Assembly: GCF_013155335.1 (NCBI RefSeq)
Contig: NZ_JABJQZ010000004.1
Coordinates: 1 to 64,000, forward strand
Direction: 5' to 3'
DNA from: Nocardioides sp. zg-1230
Lineage (GTDB): Bacteria; Actinomycetota; Actinomycetes; Propionibacteriales; Nocardioidaceae
DNA length: 64,000 nucleotides
Of this stretch, positions 54,657-61,569 are shown piece by piece. The translations under genes and the position numbers were made by a program. Below the pieces are notes generated by a model. That model saw nothing but the letters and a program-made list of their open reading frames with translations. It did no database searches and had not been told where the DNA came from. The stretch's first letter is position 1. Each line of letters begins with the position of its first letter.

Positions 54657-55456
54657 GGGTGGGCCTCCTCGTGGGGATTGGCGGGCAGGGCCCCGGCCGC
54701 GACCGGCTCGGCCTCGAGGTCGTCGGCCGTCGCCCCCTCCTCGAGCTGGGCGGGCCAGTCGCGCACCAGCGCCAGCACGAGCGCCACCATCGCGCGGCAG
54801 AGGTAGACGGCCGCCTTCACCGGGGAGTGCGACGCGCGTCCCGCGACGCGGGCCCGCATCGTGACGGGCACCTGGGTGATCGTGCAGCCGGCGCGGGCCG
54901 CGATCACCAGCGACTCCACGGTGTCGCCGAGGTACTCGGCCGGGTAGTGGGTGGCGAAGACCGAGATGGCGCGGCGGTTGGACACCCGGAACCCGGAGGT
55001 CACGTCGGTGAGCCGCGTGTGCGCCAGTCGCGAGAGCACGCGTGCGAGCAGGACCATGGCCCAACGCCGCGGTCCCCGCACCTTGTAGGGGTCGTCGGGG
55101 GTGGCGAAGCGGGCACCGATCACGACGTCGGCGGTGCCGAGCTGGTCGAGCAGGCGCGCGAGGTAGCGCGGGTCGTGCTGGCCGTCGGCGTCGATCTGCA
55201 CGGCGGCGTCGTAGCCGTGACGCAGGGCGTAGCGGTAGCCGGTGCGCATGGCGCCACCCACGCCGAGGTTGAAGGGCAACGGGCACACGGTCGCCCCGGC
55301 CGCCTGGGCCCGCTGCGCGGTCAGGTCGTGGGACCCGTCGTCGATGACGAGCAGGTCGGCGTGGGGGACGCACTGACGGATCTCGGCGATGGTCCCGCCG
55401 ATGGCGTCCTGCTCGTTCCACGCGGGCACGATGATCAGCACGCGCTCGCCAGACAT
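54653..55456 (-). CDS. Polyprenyl-phosphate glycosyltransferase (DPM1/Ppm-like GT2)
   Basis: A 267-residue GT2 enzyme with VLIIVPAWNEQDAIGGTI, LVIDDGSHDLT, VQIDADGQHDP (metal-binding DADGQHDP) and TSGFRVSNRRAI, the signature order of dolichyl-phosphate mannosyltransferase-like proteins. It would make polyprenyl-P-sugar, the donor for GT-C enzymes such as the neighbouring membrane proteins. The ATG has TAGTAT 7 nt upstream, set in a large palindrome shared with the divergent gene. Confidence 0.9.
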   Translation of the reverse strand: MSGERVLIIVPAWNEQDAIGGTIAEIRQCVPHADLLVIDDGSHDLTAQRAQAAGATVCPLPFNLGVGGAMRTGYRYALRHGYDAAVQIDADGQHDPRYLARLLDQLGTADVVIGARFATPDDPYKVRGPRRWAMVLLARVLSRLAHTRLTDVTSGFRVSNRRAISVFATHYPAEYLGDTVESLVIAARAGCTITQVPVTMRARVAGRASHSPVKAAVYLCRAMVALVLALVRDWPAQLEEGATADDLEAEPVAAGALPANPHEEAHP

Positions 55457-55477
55457 GGCCGCGATACTATCGCGGCC
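55457..55477. promoter_or_regulatory. 21-bp palindrome carrying divergent -10 boxes
   Basis: Arms GGCCGCGATA and TATCGCGGCC flank a single C at 55467, a perfect palindrome. Minus-strand TAGTAT (55464-55469) is 7 nt before the glycosyltransferase ATG; plus-strand TACTAT (55465-55470) lies 43 nt before the GTG at 55514. The palindrome begins at the base next to the start codon. Confidence 0.65.
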
Positions 55478-55513
55478 GCTCGTCCGTCCAACTCCTCAGG
55501 AGGCCTCGTCCCG

Positions 55514-57463
55514 GTGGGCCACGCAACTGTTGGCGCACCGCGTCGGACCCGGCTCGCCTCCCTCCCGTGGCACGTCGTCGCGCCGGTCGTCCTCTACCTC
55601 CTCGTCTCACTGGCGGGGGTGTCCCAGTCCTCGATCGGGGCACCGGAGCTCCGGGTCGACCCGGCCGACCCCACCGGCGTGATGCTCGGGGAGGCACGGG
55701 CCACGCGCTCGGACGAGTTCCTGACCGCGACCCCGCTCGTGCTGGGCGTGCAGGCGACCGGCCGGACCGAGGACCACAACCCGCTCACGGCGCAGCAGGC
55801 CGTCCTGAACGTGCTGCCGTCGGGTCCGGTGACGTCGGTGCTCTTCCTCGACGGCACGGTCCAGCGTGCGGGGCCCTGGCTGCCCGACAGCGTGCTGTTC
55901 GCCGCGCGGCACTGGCTGGGCGTCCTGCTCCTGCTGCTGGCGGCGCCCGCGTTCTTCCGCACCCTCACCGGAAGCCGCTGGATCGGCTGGTTCGCCGCGG
56001 CGCTGATCCTCTTCTCGCCGGCCAACGCGTGGTGGTCCGGCACCCACGCCAACCTCCTCGGGTTCGCCTTCGCCGGCGCGGTCGCGCTCGAACGGGCCGT
56101 CCGCGGGGTCGACGACCGACGTTGGGCGGCGGCCGGCGCCTGGTCGCTGCTCGCCGCGGCCCTCCTGGTCCGTACGCCGCTGCTCTACCCGCCGTGGGCG
56201 GTGGTGCTGGTGCCCGTCGTGGTCCTGGCGATGGTCGCCGGGCTGCTGGCACCGCGGCCCGGACGGGGCCGCCGCCTCGCGGTAGTGGCCGGCGTGGGCG
56301 TGCTGACCCTGCTGCTCCTGGCGGCCGTCTACTGGGAGAGCCGCGCCGCGATCGCCGCCTCGGCGGACACCGTCTACCCCGGCACCCGGGTGCTGACCGG
56401 GACGGCCGCCGCCGTGCAGTCGCTGTTCGGGGCGACCCACCTCGGGGTCCTCGCCGACGGCGTGACCGTGGTCGGGTCCAACGCGTCGGAGATCTCCTCG
56501 GCCTTCCTCGTCGCGCTCGTGCCCGCGCTCCTGCTGCTGGTGCGCGGCGTGCAGTGGCGGGTGCCCGGCCACCGCTGGGCCGTGGTCGCGGTCGCCGCCT
56601 CGACCGGGTGGTGGGCGCTCTGGACGATGCTCGACTTCGGGACCGTGGGCTCACGCCTCCCGCTCGTCAACATGGTCCCGCCGGCACGGGACGCGCAGGT
56701 GCTCGGTCACCTCGCCGTCATCCTCCTGTGCCTCGTCCTGCCGGGCGCGGCGGAGCGCGGCACCCGCACGCTCGCGGTGGTCGCGGCCGGGGCCGCCGCG
56801 CTCGTGTCCGGCTACGCCGGGTCCGTCCTGCGGGTGCAGAACCTCCCGGACATGTCGCTGGCCACCGTCTGGGTGGCTGCCGGGGGAGTGGGAGTGGTCG
56901 TCTTCCTGCTGACCCGGTGGCCCCGCCACGCGGCTGGTTACGTCCTCGGCGGAGCACTCGCGTTCTCCCTGGTGTGGGACGTCAACCCGGTGCTCGTCGG
57001 GCTCGGCGACCTGCGCGGCACCGAGGTCGCCCAGCAGATGGAGCAGGACGGGGACGCCGCCCGTGCGGACGGGGGCGTCTGGGCCTCGGACCACTACTCG
57101 GTCGACGCGCTGATGATGGCCACCGGCGTCCCGGCGTTCTCCGGGCGCCAGATGTCCGGGCCCGACCCGGAGGTCTGGGGCCGCCTCGACCCGGGCCGGG
57201 AGCACGAGGAGGTGTGGAACCGTGGCGGGGCCTACATCTGGTTCTCGTGGTCGGGCCGTGACGAGCTCGAGTGGACCAACCCGACGCCCGACGTGATCCA
57301 CGTCGCCGGCTCGCCCTGCGTCGTCGCGGAGCGGCTGCCCCGGCTGACGACCGTCGTGGCCAAGCGCGAGCTCGACCTCGACTGCCTGCGTCCCGAGCGC
57401 ACCTTCGACTGGGGCGGGGAGCCGCGCTGGGTCTACTCGGTCGAGGAGCGGGCCGGGCGATAG
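55514..57463 (+). CDS. Large GT-C-like membrane protein
   Basis: A 649-residue protein with about 12-13 TM helices and a C-terminal soluble domain of about 150 residues (TEVAQQMEQDGDAARADGGVW to the end). An acidic early loop contains RVDPADPTG and RSDEF, as in GT-C transferases that use polyprenyl-P-sugars. It would use the donor made by the divergent DPM1-like enzyme. The GTG follows AGGAGG by 10 nt. Its TAG stop starts the -10-like box of the next gene. Confidence 0.7.
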   Translation: MGHATVGAPRRTRLASLPWHVVAPVVLYLLVSLAGVSQSSIGAPELRVDPADPTGVMLGEARATRSDEFLTATPLVLGVQATGRTEDHNPLTAQQAVLNVLPSGPVTSVLFLDGTVQRAGPWLPDSVLFAARHWLGVLLLLLAAPAFFRTLTGSRWIGWFAAALILFSPANAWWSGTHANLLGFAFAGAVALERAVRGVDDRRWAAAGAWSLLAAALLVRTPLLYPPWAVVLVPVVVLAMVAGLLAPRPGRGRRLAVVAGVGVLTLLLLAAVYWESRAAIAASADTVYPGTRVLTGTAAAVQSLFGATHLGVLADGVTVVGSNASEISSAFLVALVPALLLLVRGVQWRVPGHRWAVVAVAASTGWWALWTMLDFGTVGSRLPLVNMVPPARDAQVLGHLAVILLCLVLPGAAERGTRTLAVVAAGAAALVSGYAGSVLRVQNLPDMSLATVWVAAGGVGVVVFLLTRWPRHAAGYVLGGALAFSLVWDVNPVLVGLGDLRGTEVAQQMEQDGDAARADGGVWASDHYSVDALMMATGVPAFSGRQMSGPDPEVWGRLDPGREHEEVWNRGGAYIWFSWSGRDELEWTNPTPDVIHVAGSPCVVAERLPRLTTVVAKRELDLDCLRPERTFDWGGEPRWVYSVEERAGR

Positions 57464-57466
57464 CCT
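57461..57466 (+). promoter_or_regulatory. -10 TAGCCT of the DUF2344 gene, overlapping a stop codon
   Basis: TAGCCT lies 9 nt before the ATG at 57476; its TAG is the stop of the GT-C-like gene. Spacing equals that of folC. Confidence 0.4.
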
Positions 57467-57475
57467 GACCCCGCC

Positions 57476-58195
57476 ATGCCCCGACAGGATCCTCCCCAGC
57501 AGCCACCCCCGGTCCAGCGCCTCCGCGTCCGCTACGCCAAGCGCGGCCGGCTGCGGTTCACCAGCCACCGCGACTTCTCCCGCGCGTTCGAGCGCGCCGT
57601 CTTCCGCGCGCGCATCCCGATGGCCTACTCGTCCGGCTTCAACCCGCACCCGCGCATCTCCTACGCCGGCGCCTCACCCACGGGGGCTGCGAGCGAGGCC
57701 GAGTACCTCGAGCTGGCCCTCGCGGAGGTGCTGGTCCCGGCCGAGGTGCACGAGCTGCTCGACGCCTCGCTCCCGCCCGGGCTCGATGTGCTGGCCGTGG
57801 TGGAGTCGCCGGGCGGCTCGCTCTCCGACCGGCTCCAGGCCAGTCGCTGGCGGATCGAGGTCGACGTACCCCGTCCCGACGCCCAGCGCGCGGTGGAGGC
57901 GTTCCTCGCCGCTCCGGAGGTCACGGTCGAGCGGATGACCAAGCGCGGTCTGCGCAGCTTCGACGCCCGCGGGGCCGTGTCGTCGCTCGCGGTCGTCGAC
58001 GCGGCCGAGGGGGCACAGACGACCGTCGAGCTGGTCCTGCGGCACGGGGAGCCGGCCGTGCGGGCCGACGACATCCTCTCGGGGATGACGCGGCTCGGCG
58101 GGCTGGACCCGGCCGGTCCGGCGCTGCTGACCCGGCTCGACCAGGGTCCCTACGACGAGGCGACGGGCGAGGTGGGCGACCCCTTCGCCAGCTGA
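57476..58195 (+). CDS. TIGR03936/DUF2344 radical SAM-associated protein
   Basis: A 239-residue protein with the family start LRVRYAKRGRLRFTSHRDFSRAFERA and SSGFNPHPRISYA. In most genomes it directly follows, or is fused to, the TIGR03960 radical SAM protein, and precedes rne. Here it is 12 kb from that partner (43212). Its own function is unknown, perhaps presenting a tRNA or rRNA-like substrate. Its 3' end overlaps an opposing glycosyltransferase gene by 46 nt. Confidence 0.9.
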   Translation: MPRQDPPQQPPPVQRLRVRYAKRGRLRFTSHRDFSRAFERAVFRARIPMAYSSGFNPHPRISYAGASPTGAASEAEYLELALAEVLVPAEVHELLDASLPPGLDVLAVVESPGGSLSDRLQASRWRIEVDVPRPDAQRAVEAFLAAPEVTVERMTKRGLRSFDARGAVSSLAVVDAAEGAQTTVELVLRHGEPAVRADDILSGMTRLGGLDPAGPALLTRLDQGPYDEATGEVGDPFAS

Positions 58196-59370
58196 GCCTC
58201 CAGCGCCCGACGCACGGACGCCGCGACCGAGTCCCACGCCCAGGTGCTGTGGGCCTGCTCGGCGGTGGCCGACATCGTCGCGGCGTAGCGCTCGGTGTCG
58301 CGGGCGAGGTCGACCGCCTCGGCGAGGGCGCCGTCCCACTCGTGATCGCGGGCCAGCCGCCCGGTCACCCCGTCGGTGATGGCGGCGTCGAGCGACGGCG
58401 TGTGCGACGCGACCGTCCACGTGCCGACCACGGCGGCCTCGAAGAACTTCAGGTCCGACTTGCAGACGTTGAAGGCGTTGTGCTGGAGGGGCGCGACGTT
58501 GACCTCCACCTCCGCGATCGAGTGCTGCAGCTCCACGTAGTGCATGAACGGCACGAACTCGATGCGGTCGCGGAACTCCTCCAGCGGTCCGACGTCGTCG
58601 AGGAACCCGGCGATCCGGACGTCCACGTCGGGGTCGCGGGCGAGCAGGCGGGCCAGCGCGGGCGCGGCGACGGTGAAGTCGCGCACGTGCGAGGGGGTGC
58701 CGCTGAAGTAGCCGATGGTCACCGGGCCCGTGCGCCGGTAGCCGGACGACTGCTTGGCCTCGAGGAGGGTGCGGCTGTACTCCTGCTGCACGCGGTTGAG
58801 CACGTTGGGCACCACGTGGACGTGCTCGAGGGGCAGGTGGCGGGCGAGCTCGGCGCGGAGCGTCTGGTTGGTCGTGAACGCGCCCTCGCACAACCCGAGC
58901 GTGGCGTTGAGCCGCCCCATGTAGGAGAACCAGACGTCCCAGTCCAGGCTCACCGTGGCGTCGCGCCCCAGCGAGTCCATGACGAGGCCGGCGTAGGAGG
59001 TGTCGAACACGAGGTCGTCGGTGTCGAACAGGAGGGGTAGGCCGGCGCGCGCGGCCGTCGCGGCGAGGCGTCGCACGTTGCCGCCGTAGCGGTGGCGGGC
59101 GAGCACGATCGCGTCGAGCTGCGGCACGACCGGGAGCACGGACGGGATGTCGTCGTCGCTGAACCAGCCGGCGCCGACCACGCCGTCGGGGTCGCTGTTG
59201 ACGGCCTCGACCACGTTGGCCACGCGGTAGCGGAAGGTGCTGGTGTCGGGCTGGCCGTAGAACCAGGCCACCTTCACGTCGCCGTCGAGCATCCGTCCCA
59301 CGCGCTGCGTGACCGTGCTGTCCCACAGCACCGGCAGCGGTCCGGTGGGACGGGGGAGGTCAGCGAACAT
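58150..59370 (-). CDS. GT4-like glycosyltransferase
   Basis: A 406-residue GT-B-type protein: KVAWFYGQPDTSTFRYRVANV at the start, LLFDTDDLVFD in the N-domain, then TIGYFSGTPSHVRDF, EVNVAPLQHNAFNVCKSDLKFFEAAV in the donor domain, matching the Glu-rich nucleotide-sugar motif of this class. Often paired with enzymes that decorate surface glycans. Its ATG overlaps the stop of the upstream gene by 11 nt, so the two are translated together. Confidence 0.82.
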   Translation of the reverse strand: MFADLPRPTGPLPVLWDSTVTQRVGRMLDGDVKVAWFYGQPDTSTFRYRVANVVEAVNSDPDGVVGAGWFSDDDIPSVLPVVPQLDAIVLARHRYGGNVRRLAATAARAGLPLLFDTDDLVFDTSYAGLVMDSLGRDATVSLDWDVWFSYMGRLNATLGLCEGAFTTNQTLRAELARHLPLEHVHVVPNVLNRVQQEYSRTLLEAKQSSGYRRTGPVTIGYFSGTPSHVRDFTVAAPALARLLARDPDVDVRIAGFLDDVGPLEEFRDRIEFVPFMHYVELQHSIAEVEVNVAPLQHNAFNVCKSDLKFFEAAVVGTWTVASHTPSLDAAITDGVTGRLARDHEWDGALAEAVDLARDTERYAATMSATAEQAHSTWAWDSVAASVRRALEAQLAKGSPTSPVASS

Positions 59371-61132
59371 CGCCGGACCGCATCACGGCGGCGAAGCGCT
59401 CGACGAGGGCGTCGACGGTGGGGGCGAGGCTCGTCGTCCAGTCGCGTTCGATGGAGTCGGCCCGCAGGTTGGCCGCCCGCTGCTCCCGGTCGTCGGACAG
59501 CGCGAGCAGCCGCTGCATGCCCTCGAGCAGCCCGTCGACCGTGGCCGGGGCGGTGAGGATGTTGGCCGAGTAGTCGCTCAGGTCCTGCTTGCTGCCGTGG
59601 GTGTTGGTCAGCACGGGGACGCCCGCGGCGGCGAGGTCGAGCGGCGGGTAGGACGGGTGGGGCGTGTCCATCAGCACCAGCGCGGCGTCGATCGTGTGCA
59701 CGAGCGCCTGGTAGTCGAGCCAGTTGAGGCCCTCGACGACGAGGGGCCTGGTGTCGCGCGGGAAGGTCAGGTCGGGCGTGCGGCGTCCGACGAGGTACAG
59801 CTCCCACTCGTCGGGGTCGAGGACGCCCTGCTCGACGGCGCGGGAGAGGACGGTGCCGCCGCGCCAGAAGAGGTTGCGGGCGTTCTCCGGGCGCGAGTAG
59901 AAGAAGAGCCGCCGCTTGCCCTCGGGCCGCGGGGCCAGGCCGGCGCCGTCGCGCGGCAGCCCGCCGGGGAAGGCCGGGGTGAGCGCGATGGCCTCCTCGG
60001 CCAGGTGCGGGTAGTTGTCGGGTGACCCGAGGTGGTCGAGCAGCCGCTGGGTGTTGACGACCACGGTGAAGCCGCGCTCGCCGAGGGTCTCGCTGCACAT
60101 CAGTCGCTCGTCGCCGAAGGCGTAGAACATCCGCTCGTCCTCCTGCAGGAGGTAGAGCACCTGCTCGCGGGGGACCGTGCTGCCGAGCGTGGCGCGGGTC
60201 GTCCACCACGAGGTGGTCATGACGATCTCGTCGTCGGCGACCGCCAGCTCGGCGTCGCCCGACACCGGGACGTACGCCGTCTCCAGCGCGCCCTCGAGCC
60301 GGACGCCGGACGCCTGCTCGAGGGTGGCGACGACGCTCGGGTCCGGGGCCTCGGTACGGGTGGCGATGCGGAGGGTGGCGCCGAAGCGGTTGGCCAGCAG
60401 GATCGCGAGGATCACCGAGGTGCCGACGCCGCCGAACAGGCTGGACGGCCCCACGCTGTCGGTCAGCACGGTCACCCGCGGCGTCACCGACGTGAGGTGG
60501 GCGACCGGCAGCGGCGCGAGCTGCGCCCACTGCTGGGCGAACAGGCTGTCGAAGTAGGGCTCGCGCAGCCGGCCGCGGGGCGCGATCCGTCCCTCGTGCC
60601 GTCCGAAGCGCAGGTAGTGCAGCAGCGGGTTGGCGCCGCTCTTGGCGACGTCGACGTTCTGGCGCTGGTAGCCGGTGGTGGAGAACAGCTCGCTGGGGTC
60701 GTCGCCACGACGGGCGCCGAAGCGGAGGTAGTGGCGGACGAGGTCGGCGTCCTCGGGCAGGTCGGGGTGGAAGTGCCGGTAGTAGTCGGGGTCGAACAGG
60801 CCCGACTCGACGATCAGTGCGATGTCGTCGGCCAGGGGGTTCATGCTCCTGCCCTCCGCCCGGCCGATGCGCAGGTAGTGCACCAGCGGGTTGATCTTCG
60901 CCGCCGCCACCTCCGGGTTGCGCTGGAGGTAGGAGCGCGACGAGAAGGCCGCCGACGGATCCTTGCCGTTGAAGCCGCCGCGGGTGAGGTAGTGCTGGAC
61001 CGGGTCCTTGCCCTGCTCGCGGAGCTTGGGGAGCTGCTGGAGGTAGAACTCCTCGTCGAACAGCTCGGACTCGCGCAGCAGGTCGGCGTCGCTGACCTCG
61101 CGTCGGTGGATCTTGCGCTCTGTCGTGGCCAA
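59360..61132 (-). CDS. Glycosyltransferase with N-terminal GxxEGR repeat modules
   Basis: A 590-residue protein. Residues about 15-215 hold repeated modules with the pattern FDxxYY, NPxVHYLRxGRxEGR (PLVHYLRIGRAEGR, LLHYLRFGRHEGR and a diverged copy), known from polysaccharide glycosyltransferases and biofilm proteins. A GT-B domain follows (FGGVGTSVILAILLANRF to GVPVLTNTHGSKQDLSD). Start: TTG at 61132, preceded by AGGGGGA about 9 nt upstream; no ATG or GTG is well placed. It heads a two-gene unit. Confidence 0.8.
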   Translation of the reverse strand: MATTERKIHRREVSDADLLRESELFDEEFYLQQLPKLREQGKDPVQHYLTRGGFNGKDPSAAFSSRSYLQRNPEVAAAKINPLVHYLRIGRAEGRSMNPLADDIALIVESGLFDPDYYRHFHPDLPEDADLVRHYLRFGARRGDDPSELFSTTGYQRQNVDVAKSGANPLLHYLRFGRHEGRIAPRGRLREPYFDSLFAQQWAQLAPLPVAHLTSVTPRVTVLTDSVGPSSLFGGVGTSVILAILLANRFGATLRIATRTEAPDPSVVATLEQASGVRLEGALETAYVPVSGDAELAVADDEIVMTTSWWTTRATLGSTVPREQVLYLLQEDERMFYAFGDERLMCSETLGERGFTVVVNTQRLLDHLGSPDNYPHLAEEAIALTPAFPGGLPRDGAGLAPRPEGKRRLFFYSRPENARNLFWRGGTVLSRAVEQGVLDPDEWELYLVGRRTPDLTFPRDTRPLVVEGLNWLDYQALVHTIDAALVLMDTPHPSYPPLDLAAAGVPVLTNTHGSKQDLSDYSANILTAPATVDGLLEGMQRLLALSDDREQRAANLRADSIERDWTTSLAPTVDALVERFAAVMRSGDVR

Positions 61133-61569
61133 CTCGGGCGTCCCCCTGCTGAGGATGTGGTGCGGACGTGGTGAGGATCGGACGGTGCATCCGGATGCCC
61201 GGGGAGCATATCGGCGGACCCCGGCACGCCCGGCCGCCGCGCGCCTTGGGGTCGGAGGCGGGCGGTGTGCGATACTCGCCACGTTCGACGCCCTGACCAC
61301 CGTCGGGATCCGTCGAGCCGACGACGTTCTCGCCGGCCGCACCAGCGGTCGGCACCCCGGGTGGGTGGACGTCACCGGACCGCGACGCGGCCACAGGAGT
61401 CGGTGACAGCGACTCGCGTGGCCCGGCGACCGCGGCGGGTGGCGCACCGGCCGGCCGGAGACGCACCCGCGGAGGGGGTCGCCGCCACAGAAGCTTTGCG
61501 TCCCACTGATCGCCATGCGAGAGGGGCGGACGCCGTACCGGCACCGTCACGGTGCCCGAGGAGCACCAC
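61133..61569. promoter_or_regulatory. 437-bp intergenic region, promoter and leader of rne
   Basis: No gene is seen here. An extended -10 (TGC-GATACT, hexamer 61271-61276) would give rne a leader of about 285 nt. A hairpin GGCACCG-TCA-CGGTGCC (61540-61556) sits directly before the Shine-Dalgarno GAGGAG (61558-61563). Long leaders and autoregulation are known for rne in other bacteria. Confidence 0.5.
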
